NCBI GenBank assembly: GCA_941918925.1
Contig: OW799233.1
Span: forward strand, 71,000,578 to 71,064,577
Source of the DNA: Phyto melanocephala
Lineage: Eukaryota > Arthropoda > Insecta > Diptera > Rhinophoridae
Reading direction: 5' to 3'
DNA length: 64,000 bases
The notes under the pieces are model-generated. The model did not search any database and was not told the DNA's origin. It saw only the letters and a list, made by a program, of their open reading frames with translations. Positions 42,273-53,260 of this stretch are shown here, piece after piece (positions within the stretch are counted from its first letter, which is position 1; each line of letters begins with the position of its first letter). The position numbers were made by a program, and so were the translations under genes.

Positions 42273-45200
42273 CTTCTTCTTTATTTGCATATCCATTACT
42301 AGATGTAAGCGATTACATACAATTTTATTATTACAATATTAGTTTTTTTTTTTATTATATAATACTATTAACTATATTACTAAATGTTTCACGACATCTT
42401 GCAGTGTGAATAAGCTCTCCAATGGAACTTAAACCAGTCCAATGTCTTATATTTCTTAGCCATGATAACTTTTTTCTACCAAGGCCCCTTCTACCTTCTA
42501 TTCTTCCTTCAATAATTAGTTGCAGCAGCTCATATTTTTCACCTCTGATTATATGCCCCAGATAAGCTGTTTTTCGACGTTTGATTATTGAGAGAAGTTC
42601 ACGTTCTTTATTAAGTAAATTCAGTACTTCTTGATTTGAGACTCGATCGGTCCAACTAATTTTTAGTATTCTCCTATAACACCACATTTCAAATGCTTCA
42701 ACACGGTTCATGCTTAAAATTTTCAAGGTCCAAGCTTCTGAATCGTATAATAGAATTGACCAAACATAGCATTTCAAAAATCTTAGCTTAAGATTGATGT
42801 CAATATCACGACTTACAAATATTTTTTTAAATTTGAGAAACGATGTTCTAGCTATTTTAATTCGACATTTAATTTCCTTGTCGCATTCAATATTTTCATT
42901 TATCCAGCAACCCAAATATTTAAAATCTGAAACTCGTTCTATTATCATATTGTTGATTGTTAACGTGCAGTTGAGGTGTGGTTGTCTACTTATTATCATT
43001 AGCTTGGTTTTCTCAACATTTATGTTAATCCCAAACAGGTTACTGTGATGGTTTAGGGCATTAACTATTTCCTGTAGATCTTGCAGGTTGTCTGCTATTA
43101 GTGTCGTGTCGTCAGCGTATCTGATATTATTTATTATTTGGCCATTGACTCTGATGCCGATGTTTATTGAGTCAAGAGCTTCTAAGAAGATTTGTTCAGA
43201 ATATATGTTGAACAATAGTGGGGACAGTATACATCCTTGTCGAACTCCTCTGTTAATGGGGATGGCATTCGTCGTAACATCTCCTACTCTGACCTCTGCT
43301 ATATTATTCCAATACAGATTTTTTATGCAAGTGATGTCATTTGCGTCAAGATTTAGGTTATGTAAGATATCGATTAGTTTTTCGTGCTGTACTCTATCAA
43401 ACGCTTTTTCATAATCAACAAAACACATGTATACATCTTTTTGAACGTCTCTGCAATTTTGGACCAAAACTTGAACGCTAAACAGAGCTTCGCGTGTGCC
43501 CATACCTTGTTTGAAACCAAACTGGGTTCGACCCATTGCGACTTCGCATTTATTGTAGATTCGCTGGTGTATTATTCTTAAAAATATTTTCAGTGAATGG
43601 CTCATTAAACTTATGAGCCGGAAATCTTTACATCTTCTTGCCTTGTTCTTCTTGGGTAATGCGATGAATGTAGATTTAAGCCAGTTTTCCGGATACACAC
43701 CGTTGTTATAAATATAATTAAATACTTTCCGCATGATTTCTATTCCCTCATCATCTAGCAATCTTATTAGTTCAACTGGTAATTCGTCACATCCTACTGC
43801 TTTGTTGTTTTTTGTTGCATTTATAGCATGCATAATTTCCGATTTAGTAATCTGAGGTCCAGAGCTTTCTGCATCATTTGGCAGATCTAATGTTATAGGT
43901 CTCGAATTATCATGAAATAATTCTCGTATATATTTTTCCCAGATATTTTTTTTTGTATCTAAGTCTGAAATAATCTCGTTTCTATCATTAACAAGTATGT
44001 GGGAGTTGATTTTTCTTACGGCGTTGCAGGTATCTTTTAATTTTTTATGTAGATTGAAATCATCATGTATTCCTTGTAAACGTTCTATTTCCTGGCATTG
44101 TTGTTGTATCCAAAGCTTCTTTGCTTGTCTTATTTCAATCCGTATGATTTTGTTTATCCGGTTATACTCAGAAGTGTTTGAGTTTCTATAAGTTCTTCTT
44201 ATATCCATTAGTTCTAGTATCTCGTCATTAATCCATTTTTCTTTAGGCTTATATTTCTTTGAACCTAGAATATCTTTTGCGGCATTGTTCACAATTTTGA
44301 CTGTTTGAGTCCAGAGAGATATTGGATCAGTGTCATTGTTCAACAATCGATGTGTCTCCATATTTATGCGATCTCTTAGCCGATCACTGATATCGCCATT
44401 TTTAAGCTTTTGTAAGTCTAGTTGCCTTGGTTGTGGACTTTTTTTAATAGCGCATAATTTTAGCTTTATCTTTGCCATCAAAAGATTATGATCTGATGGT
44501 ACGTCAGCACCTGGATATGTACAGGCTTTTTTTAAAGATGAAATAAACCTTTTGTTTATTAAAATGTAATCTATTTGGTTTCTAACAATGCGTTCACTGG
44601 AATCTGACGGGGATCTCCAGGTGTAGAGCCTTCTAGGTGGTAGGCAAAAACATGTGTTACCAATGGTATATCCTTCTTCTTGACAGAATTGAACTAATCT
44701 GTTGCCGCGTTCATTTCTGTGACCCAAGCCAAAGTTACCAGTTACTCCATCTGTTCTCTCTTTTCCAACTTTGGCGTTAAAATCGCCAATAATTAAATTC
44801 AAGTCATAAGGTTTTGTCGACTTCATTAGTTCACCAAGATCCGAATAAAATTGTTCCAACTTGTTTTCCTCAGAATCAGCAGTTGTAGCATATACTTGAA
44901 TAATGTTCATATCAATTGGTTAACTATTGAATTTTATCATCATTAATCTATCAGAAAGAGGTATGAACTCCTTAACGCTTGAGCATAGACGTTGAGATAT
45001 TATTATGCCTACACCATGTCTATGCTGCGACGAATCATTGCCAGAGTAGTACAACTTAGCTCTATCTGAAAATTGTTGGCCACAATTTGGCCACCATGTT
45101 TCGCTGATACCTAAGATGTCAATTTTAAGACGTTTCATTTCCTTCACCGTATTAGCAAGTTTTCCTGACTCGTACAAACTTCGTACGTTCCAGGTCGCGA

Positions 45201-45713
45201 TATTTATTGTATTTTTGGTTTTACCTCCGGGGATTCTTAGCACCCTCGAATTGCCGGAGACTGAGGGCCGTTGGTTGTTGTTTTGCATTTTGTATGTAAT
45301 TAACTTGGAAAGTGTAATGAAGTGGTTTTCCGTTGCCTTCTCCATCGCAGTACCTTTGCCGATTCACCAATAAGTGGTTTACGCCTCCGGTATCATATAT
45401 TTTAGCTGTACAGGCCACCTTGACTCCCACCTGAAAATATTACAGTTGAAACTGCTGCCTTTCATCTGGATTTTCTGTTAGCGTTTACTCGCTTAGCCTT
45501 ATCAACTCCCGTTGTTACCCACAAGGCAGCGGGGTGGTTGGCATGCCGCCGTTGATCCACTGGGGATTCATCCGCCGCCATTACCACAGTTTGTTCTTAG
45601 GTTCAAACTGTTGCATGTATGTGTAGAACACATATGAGAGGCGTTCCCAAATTCGCATAGGGAGGCACCCGATGGGGGAACTAGCAATCCCCGCACGGGC
45701 ACTTCTTTAATTT
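42273..45713 (-). mobile_element. RTE-clade LINE inserted into the plus-strand LINE (3.4 kb)
   Basis: The plus-strand LINE reads up to '..aaaaatcttt' at 38243 (copy 2: 42272) and resumes with 'tctttaatttctc' at 45714, so TCTTT (38239-38243 / 45714-45718) is the likely target duplication. The minus-strand 3' end is a simple (GAA)n-type tail, as in RTE elements, and the 5' end begins with GC-rich 'gtgcccgtgcggggattgct'. The coding part is one long EN-RT frame with a single stop. Confidence 0.85.
42355..45345 (-). pseudogene. RTE-type endonuclease/reverse transcriptase, one nonsense codon
   Basis: The frame opens at 45345 with 'INIATWNVRSLYESGKL' and 'ILGISETWW' (endonuclease), meets a TAA at 44920-44922, and continues in the same frame from 44910 for 851 codons. 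In that part: 'IIGDFNAKVG' (42), 'QIDYILINKR' (112), 'PSDHNLL' (138) complete the endonuclease; RT motifs are 'KDFRLISL' (428), 'CFVDYEKAFDRVQHEK' (496), 'GVRQGCILSPLLFNIY' (555) and 'RYADDTTL' (597). The C-terminal 'RRKTAYLGHIIRG' and 'EGRRGLGRKKLSWLRN' are typical of RTE/BovB proteins. Apart from one stop it looks complete, so this is a recently dead copy, or one escaping by re-initiation downstream of the stop. Confidence 0.85.
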
Positions 45714-45718
45714 CTCTA

Positions 45719-46759
45719 ACAATTCAACACGTCTTTTGTCTTCATATCTTACGAATCGTTTGCAATTTGTATCTTCTAATAATTTTCAATCATCTTTAAA
45801 ACTTTTAACAATATGTGTGCCACAAGGGTCCATTCTGGGACCACTACTTTTTTCAATTTATGCCCATGATTTGCCAAAACAGCTTTTGCATTGCAAAGTT
45901 CACATGTATGCAGATGATGTTATATTTGAGCAGTCCAGTACGATCTATTGATGAAAATATTGTTAGGGTTAATGATGATTTGGATAGAATTTTTCATTGG
46001 GTAACAGCAAATAGACTTTGTTTAAACCTCCATAAATCAAAGTTCCTAATAATTCGAAAGAAAACGATCGATTCTGTTATCGATGTTAACATTCTAATAA
46101 ATGGGGAAAGGATCAACATCGTTAATGTTGCAAAAAACTTTGGAATAATGTTTAATAATACACTTACTTGGACAAACCATATTAATACACTCGTAGGCCA
46201 AATTTACATTAAGCTAAGGTGCCTTTGGCCGACACAATATTTTACTCCCTTAGAGTAAAGGAAACTTCTTGCAAAATCCTATCTTCTTCCAGGTTTAATG
46301 TACGGCTGTGAGCTTTTTGCAAGCTGCGACTCAATTAGTAAAAGGAAATTAAACGTTTTATATAATAACATAATTAGATATGTGTATGGTTTGAGAAGAT
46401 ATGATCATGCTTCTAATTTTTCTTCTAAACTTTACGGTGTTTCCTTTGATAATCTTCTTAACATACGCGTTCTATTATTTTTGCATAAGATTATTTATTA
46501 AGAAGCTCCTCAATATCTTATAGACAAGATTAGGCTTGCCAGATCACTTAGAGGAAAAAAGATTATAATTCCTTTATACCGTCTTCATGTATCTGAAAGG
46601 CACTTCTTTATACACGCGGCGCGTCTTAGGAATATTCTTCCCCAAACTCAACAACTCAATATCAACGCAAATAGCTTAAAAAATTTTTTATTTGATTTTT
46701 TTTATACACCAGTGAATTGTAATTAATTGTACTGTATTTGTTATAGTACAATTTTTTTA
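45719..46759 (+). pseudogene. Plus-strand LINE: RT second half after the RTE insertion
   Basis: It resumes 'SSYLTNRLQFV', then 'VPQGSILGPLLFSIYAHDLP' and 'VHMYADDVIFEQS' (YADD intact). A frameshift near 45940 is followed by 'DLDRIFHWVTANRLCLNLHKSKF' and 'NFGIMFNNTLTWTNHI'. After a stop at 46256 comes 'MYGCELFASCDS' up to 46501. This is the same element as 36053-38238, split by the RTE. Confidence 0.8.
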
Positions 46760-47508
46760 TCTATATATATAAAAGTGAAACTCTGTGTGTGTGTTAGCTA
46801 TAGACTCTGAAACTGTTAAACCGATCGGGCTCAAACTTTGGCAAGTTGTTGTACACATTCCAGGCAGTGTTTATAGGTGAAAAAAGTGGGCGAGGTCACG
46901 CCCATAAAAAATTAATTATCTGTTTTAGCTACTTGTACTTGACCGATTTTCCTAAAACTTTGCACACACATATTGAGCTGTCATGACTAAATAATTTTGT
47001 GATTAGAAAAGTGGGCAGTGCCACGCCCATAAGAAATAAGTGATAGTTTTTAGCTCCTTGCACTGATCGATTTGTCTGAAACTTTGCACACACATATTGA
47101 GCTGTCATGACTTTATAATTTCGTGATTTAAAAAGTGGGCAGGGCCACGCCCATAAAAAAAAGTTATAAATTTGAGGTTCCTGCACTGGACCGATTTTCC
47201 TAAAACTTTGCACACACATATTGAGCTGTCATGACTAAATAATTTTTTGATTAGAAAAGTGGGCAGTGCCACGCCCATAAGAAATAAGTGATAGTTTTTA
47301 GCTCCTTGCACTATATCGATTTGTCTGAAACTTTGCACACACATATTGAGCTGTCATGACTATATAATTTCGTGATTAGAAAAGTGGGCAGTGTCACGCC
47401 CATTAAAAAAGTAATAATTTTTAGCTTTTTGTACTTGATATTCAATTAAAAATCAGAATGCATTTTTATTCATTAAGGGGCGTAGCAACGCGCGCCGGGC
47501 TTTTCTAG
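46760..47508 (+). mobile_element. Non-autonomous Helitron (749 bp) with A/T target and CTAG end
   Basis: The 5' end is TCTATATATATAAAAGTG, preceded by A. The 3' end is '..ggcgtagcaacgcgcgccgggcttttCTAG', followed by T. This gives the Helitron rules TC...CTAG and insertion between A and T. A short GC hairpin (GCGT-AGCA-ACGC) lies before the CTAG. The middle has four to five units of about 120 bp with 'aagtgggc..gccacgcccat' and 'ttgcacacacatattgagct'. It sits in the 3' UTR of the plus-strand LINE. Confidence 0.85.
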
Positions 47509-47650
47509 TAGTTAATATAGCTAAGTGTATGTATTTGTATTAATGTGTAATCCCTAAATTTAATTTATAAAAACTACTTTCCTATACTTTAGATATAAGA
47601 CTAAATCTTGTTGTATAGGAATTGACAAATAAAATAAATAAACAAAAAAA
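47509..47650 (+). other. 3' UTR end of the plus-strand LINE
   Basis: The sequence resumes after the Helitron and ends 'gacaaataaaataaataaac' followed by an A run, which looks like a LINE 3' tail. Confidence 0.5.
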
Positions 47651-48266
47651 AAATAATCGAAAAAATTAATTTGTAATTATAAATTATTTTATACACTGTC
47701 CCTACTAACGGGCTCTCAAGTATACATACTTATATTCTACTTATTATATGTAAATACATTTTTTGTAATTTTTTATTTGAAATAATTTGTTATATTTTAA
47801 TTTATTACAATAATTTCATATTTTATTTTTGAATGCGAGTAAAAAAAAAGGAAAAAATCTCACTTTTGTTTTTTGAAAAAAGGGGTAAGGTCAGGTAATA
47901 AAAAGAGAAATATTAGTTGTTTAGCCACCAATATTTTTTCTTGTTTTTGTTACTTTGTATTTTTTTATCGAATTGATAAATACTTGTATCAAATCTATCA
48001 CTTGTATTAGTAAGTTGATTGCATGTTATCGATTTATTTCTGGCTATTCTATAGATATGGTAAATTTTAGGTATGCCTGTCTCATTTTGGATAAATCCGT
48101 TTTTGTCTAGAAAAATAAATGCTATTGTTTGGTTACAAACAATTGGTGGTTATTGGTGGTACAAAACCTTTCGGCAGGATTTCAGTTATATATTCGTCAT
48201 TAACGTGATAAGGAGCTAGAATTAAGTTGTTTTCGCTACATTCAATGCATTTGGGAATATGATTTC
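47651..48266. other. Non-coding DNA, probably 3' end of the LOA-like LINE
   Basis: AT-rich. The minus strand near 48050-48260 may still belong to the C-terminal part of the LINE below, but I cannot trace it securely. Confidence 0.4.
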
Positions 48267-48954
48267 TTATGAGATGTATAATAAATTATCTATTCTACTA
48301 ATTTTATTAGAAATATATTTTTTGTAATCACTATTTGAAGATCTGAATAATGATGTGCAAGATCTTAAACATTTTCTTTCGAAAAGTCTTAATTTTTCCA
48401 TATTTGACAACCATATTAACCATATTAAGGACTGATACATCATTATCTTAACTTTCGATTTTATGTATTTGGAAAAGATTATTTTTTTATACAAAAAAAA
48501 AATGCGTTACGAGCTTTAGAAATCTGAAGTTTGATGTGTTCATTAAAATATAAGAACTTGTCCAAATTAATACCTAAATATGTAACAACTTCCCTGTTTG
48601 GGATGCTAATATCGTCCATTAATTTTACACCAAATGATTTCCATTTGTGTTTTTTATTACTGTTGCATTTTCCCACAGGGGATCGAAAAAGTATCGTTTC
48701 GCATTTATTAACATTGATTTTCATTTGCCAATCTATAGTGTATTTTTCTACGATATAAAAATATTTAATTTTTTCAATTTTGTCATCAACGTGATATATT
48801 ATTATATCATAAGCGAATCCAATGACATTCTCCACCTTGCTCAAAAGTTCATATATGTATAAATTAAAAAGAATTGGTGCATTTGCAGTGCCCTGTTGTA
48901 GACCATTAACTGTAATAAATTGTTTTGTGCTAGTAAATTTTCCATTACAGACTT

Positions 48955-49757
48955 TAACGGCCGTATGTTAAAAAACTTTGCGCAGCTTTACAAACCGTTG
49001 TTAAGCAAAATTCCTTAATGTTATATGCGAAAACGTTTATTAGCTTAACATACCTTTATTAAACCTTTATTAACTTTAAATATTTTAAAGTAGGAATATA
49101 CCTTCTTTAAACCTACTATAAAGTGAGATTTTTATATTTTCTTTCTGTTTATTGTCATTTTTTTATCAAGTGAAATTTTGTAAAAAAAAATTTATACAAA
49201 CAAAAAAAAAAATAGTGTTAGTTGTAAAACTGAAAATGGACACATATAATTTAATTAGAAGAATTGGTAAAAATAATTGTAATTTAGTGAAAAAGATAAA
49301 ATTAATTGTTTTGTTTTATTTAGAATATCTAATTCAAATGTCAAATTATTATCGTCCACGAATTTGTAAGCCGAGGATTGATGCTTTTTTCATTCCAGAT
49401 GACCAATTTAAAAAAAAAATATCAAAATTTCACAAATTTGTTTATAAGTTTCACAAAATACTCAAAAAATTATTAAATGTAAACAAAACTTTTTAGTGAT
49501 GTACATACAATCAAAACAAATAAAAAAAAACTCGTTATTCAAATACCTATTTTATCCCTAACAAAAAAGTGTTGTTAATTATTCTTAATTATTGATTGAT
49601 TTGCCAGTATCAAAACTAAAAATTCCTTCAAACATACGTGAGTTAGAGTGATGTTTTCTCATACGTTTTTTTAACAAAGGTTTATTAGGGTTAAAATATT
49701 TATTAACTAATATTTAGTTTAAGTCTACATTAGGGATTTTTTTAACATACGGCCGTT
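48955..49757. mobile_element. Insert with 21-bp inverted ends inside the LOA-like RT
   Basis: Left end TAACGGCCGTATGTTAAAAAA, right end TTTTTTTAACATACGGCCGTTA. The RT frame stops at 'WIHGL' on one side and resumes at 'KVCNGKF' on the other, so the insert (perhaps with a small target deletion) split the gene. A 24-bp block 'ttattaactaatatttagtt' plus 'taag' occurs just inside and just outside the right end (49698 and 49755). I did not find a clean target duplication, so the superfamily is undecided. Confidence 0.6.
49152..49496 (+). CDS. Hypothetical basic protein inside the TIR insert (114 codons)
   Basis: The frame is rich in Lys, Ile and Phe, with 'MSNYYRPRICKPRIDAFFIP' and 'DDQFKKKISKFHKFVYKFHK' toward the C-terminus. 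Its position between the inverted ends suggests a remnant of the transposase of that element. I recognise no catalytic motif, and A/T-rich composition alone can give such a frame, so it may be spurious. Confidence 0.25.
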   Translation: MSFFYQVKFCKKKFIQTKKKIVLVVKLKMDTYNLIRRIGKNNCNLVKKIKLIVLFYLEYLIQMSNYYRPRICKPRIDAFFIPDDQFKKKISKFHKFVYKFHKILKKLLNVNKTF

Positions 49758-51859
49758 ATTAACTAATATTTAGTTTAAGACCATGAATCCATACATTATC
49801 AAAAGCCTTTTCCAGATCAATTAGACATGCTCCGGTTGCTAAAGTTTTATTTAAGTTCCAATGTATGTTAGAAACTAAAGTGTGTACAGCGTGAATTGTA
49901 GAGTGCTTATGTTTGAATCCAAACTGTTTATCTGAAAAAAGATTCTCTTCTTTACATATATTTACAATATTGTTATTTACACAAATTTCAAAAATTTTGC
50001 TAATGTTTGGAAGCAAACTAATAGCTCTTAAGTTTTTTGGTACACTTTTATCTTTTTTTTTGGTATTACTACAACTTTAGCTTCTTTCCAGGCATGTGGA
50101 AAGTATGAATTATTGAGCATGTTATTAAATAAGGTACAATATTCTACTATCATTTCGTCCGGTATATTCTTTAGCACAATATTAGGAATATTATCAAAAC
50201 CACTTGATAACTTCCCTCTTAAATTTTTAAAAATATATTTGATTGTATCAACCGTTATGAAGTAGTTAGCTGAGTTAGACGTATCTATGTTATTGGCCTT
50301 GTTTGAAGCACTGAATATATTAACTGTGGATACATTATTTTCATATCGTTCCTTTTCTTTTATAAATATATTAAAATATATTTCAATTTGAATATGGAGA
50401 ATATTCTGGTTATCAGACTCCTTATAAGCGTTAACTGATTCAAAATACGTCCCTATTACATTAAGTTTCTGAATGTCATCGTGAATGAAATAATTTGTAC
50501 CGTTATCATCTTTTTCCAACGTATCTAAGTTTATACCCGCATTCTTAATAACAATTTCATCACCAAGAGAAACTTTAATGACATCCATTTTTAATGGCTC
50601 CGTGTGTTTGAATTGCTTTTTAACTTCGCTAAACATTTCAGATTGATTGTTGTGACTAATATTTTCTAATTTATCATGGTAATGTTTGTTCACCGCTATA
50701 CTAAAATTATCATTTATAAGTTTTCTTATAAGCTTTAGTTTAGTCTTAAGCAAGTTCTTATTTGTTTGAGATAATATTATCTCCAATCTGTTATGTTTCT
50801 TAATTATGGTTACTATTTTACTCTTTTCAGCGTACAACTTTTTTATGGTATTTTTGAGTAATTTGTCAGTATAATTGCTATTTTTGAACTTTGGGACGGA
50901 TATTTCCATTGCGTTTAATGTTAATTAGTTTAATTTAAGTAAATAAAAATCAATTTCTGAGTTTGTGAGATTTCTGTCATTAGGTGTTGGATTACCATTA
51001 CTTAAATCGTTTTTAATGTTGGTCTTAAATTTACTCCAATTAGCTTTTTTATAATTAAGTTTTATATCGACTAATTCTTTCAATAGAACTAATGGATGAT
51101 CCTGGTCTACTTTTAAAACATCTATTTTAACTGCATTATGATCGCTGTCATAATCTATAGTTTGAAGACAATTCAAGGTATTATTTAATTTATTTATTGT
51201 TAATCTTGCATCTATAATACATATATCCAAAAATGATCCAGCACGAGGAAATGAGGGATACATCGAAGCGAATAGTTTACTTCTGTATTTTATCTCATTT
51301 TGTGCAAGCCAATCTTTTAATTTTAAGCCCTGTGGATTATTACAATTGTTACCCCAATCTTCGTGTTTAGAGTTTAAATCACCCGCTAAGACATAATAAT
51401 TATTACTATTTCCTAACTTTAATGTATGAAAAAGCTGCGATATTTCAGAATACAAAATGTTACAATTTTCTCCCGAGGGAAAGTAAGCCTATATAACAAA
51501 TAATATTTTGTTTGCTAATAACGGTAATTTAATAATACAAGTTTCTAAATGGATGAAATTATTTATAATATTATTAGTATAACTACTATATTTTAAGCTA
51601 TTTTTAATCAATATTCCCGTTCCACCGCCTCTTTTTGCATTTTTTCTATACTTTCTTACTAGAATATAGTTTTGAAAACTTATTTTATGAACTTTGCTAA
51701 GTTTAGTTTCATTAAGTAAAACTAAATCGGGATTGTTATAAGTTATAAATGTATTAAAATCATATCTTCTACTTAATTTGTTTAGTGAATTGACGTTTAT
51801 ATGAATAATGTTAAGGATTTTTTCTACTGTTCCCTCCATTGTTACGAATTACGATTCCA

Positions 51860-53009
51860 TCATCGAAAAATTGTGTCTATCCTAGACGTTTGTATTTGAA
51901 GTTGTTTGTTAAGGTTAGTTAACTGATTTGCCAGGCTTAGCATGGATTTATTAAGTTGTTCTAAAACCTTGTTTATTGAACTATTGAAATTTTCTATTGG
52001 TGTGTTGTTTTTTACAATATTAGCGAAACTTGCAGCATTATCCGAGTTAAATGTGTTATTAAACGATCTTTTTTTACTTAAGTTTTGTCTTTTTGCACGA
52101 ATTTTTTGTTGTATCTCTTTATACTTTTCACATCCTTTATAGGATGCTGGGTGTCCATATTTGTTACATACGACGCAAAAAAGTTTTTCTTTTTCGTTTT
52201 CTTGAATATCATCTAGGGCACATGATTTTTTCATGATTTTGACAGCATTTGACACATCTCCTTGGTAAAAAAACAATTTGATGCGCTGTGGAAAAATCGT
52301 TGGCAGTTTCTGGATTGTGGTATCTCAGGCGTTTCAGTGCTTCCCAGCGTACGCATCTGAAAAGAATACCTCTAATTTTTTTAAGATCGTGTACGTTACT
52401 ATCTGCGGTTATTTGTACAATATAAATTGGTAATGTTTGGCTATTTTCTGTTGAACGTTTTGTAACAAATGGGCTAACTTTTAGGAATTTTAAATTTTCA
52501 CTCTGGAATTAATTAATTAGATCGTCTAATATTTCTTTCGTTTCAATATTGTCACTTAGTCCCTTTAATAAGTATGATTTGGTTTTTATGGCTTTAGGTG
52601 TGTAAGTAAAGAACTTTGTTTTGGTTTTTTCTAAATACGCTTTAATTTTATGATAATCATCAGGTGACTTCGTATATAGTGCTAATTTGTTATTTTGTAG
52701 TTCTTTTATTTGAAATTCGTTAATTTTAAGCCCATCTTTAATGAACTCAATTAACTTATTAGGTTCCACATCATATATATTTATTGGTGGATTTTTTTTG
52801 TTATTGTTTTTATTCGATTTTGAACTCTCATTATTCTCTTTATTGTTGTTAATTGCTACATTACTGCTGACTGCATTTTTTGATGTCGTAGGTTTTTGAC
52901 TTTCTTTTAAATAATTTTGGTATTTTTGTACTATATCGTTGTTGCAATTTTTGTCGTTTGCAAGTATTTCCCAATAATTGCTTTTTAATAGCTTTGGTGC
53001 AGAGGACAT
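51860..53009 (-). pseudogene. LOA/Jockey-like LINE ORF1 (gag-like) in two frames
   Basis: The N-terminal frame 53009-52509 begins 'MSSAPKLLKSNYWEILAND' with an Asn/Lys-rich linker and an RRM-like part ('INEFQIKELQNNKLALYTKS'). It stops inside a run of TAAT units. The next part reads 'DLKKIRGILFRCVRWEALK', the PRE_C2HC-type domain of Jockey-group gags. Zinc knuckles follow: 'SRNCQRFFHSASNC' (first Cys replaced by Ser), then, after a slip in a T run near 52268, 'RRCVKCCQNH' and 'LFCVVCNKYGHPASYKGC'. The 3' frame ends at 51860 with a Leu/Asn coiled coil. RNA-binding partner of the ORF2 above. Confidence 0.75.
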
Positions 53010-53249
53010 TTCGAGGTCGCTCTTTTTTTTTTTTATTTTCGTTTTGTTTTATAAATATTTTATTTTTTGTTATATTGTCATTTTCGTTGTTTAATTTTAA
53101 GTAGTCGGATTGACACATTGAGTTAAATTAAATTGAGTGTTTAATTTTTAAGAGTCTATTTCTCTTGAGTTTGTAAATTACTATAATATTATAACAAGAC
53201 ACAAATGCGTATTATTGAAAAAAACATAAAATATTTTAATATTTAAGTT
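53010..53249 (-). other. Probable 5' UTR of the LOA-like LINE
   Basis: AT-rich sequence with no recognised frame; it ends where the plus-strand LINE target duplication begins. Confidence 0.4.
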
Positions 53250-53260
53250 AATCGATCTCC
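53250..53260. repeat. Left 11-bp target-site duplication AATCGATCTCC
   Basis: It recurs exactly at 57065-57075 at the other end of the EN-RT-RNase H LINE. Confidence 0.85.

Larger units (their letters stand above)
36060..44103. repeat. 4.03-kb tandem segmental duplication spanning two nested LINEs
   Basis: Positions about 36063-40084 recur at 40092-44103 with an offset of 4029 bp (4018 after the 11-bp insertion). Both copies include LINE ORF1, ORF2 fragments and the 3' half of the inverted RTE element. I saw only a few differences: a G/A at 37736/41765 (E to K), one T/C near 39657/43676, small changes near 39930-39950, and the 11-bp insertion. The junction at 40080-40096 joins '..cctggcat' of the RTE to 'gtaaaaatgg' of the LINE with a few extra bases. 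It therefore happened after the RTE insertion and is very recent, or it is an assembly artefact. Confidence 0.9.
48267..51839 (-). pseudogene. LOA/Jockey-like LINE ORF2: endonuclease and RT in pieces
   Basis: Minus-strand pieces in order: 51839-51489 endonuclease start ('IIHINVNSLNKLSRRYDF', 'LVLLNETKL'); 51455-50925 ('YVLAGDLNSKHEDWGNN', 'FPRAGSFLDICIIDA', 'YDSDHNAVKI'); 50909-50028 linker and RT start ('LSSGFDNIPNIVLKNIP', 'HAWKEAKVVVIPKK'); 50016-49759 ('FGFKHKHSTIHAVHTL', 'GACLIDLEKAFDNVWIHGL'). After the insert comes the motif B remainder (near 48900 'NGLQQGT'), then 48844-48479, where the active site reads 'FAYDII' in place of 'YADD', and 48494-48267 ('YQSLIWLIWLSNMEKLRLFERKC'). Sequence style resembles the LOA/Bilbo group. 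Non-functional. Confidence 0.75.
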
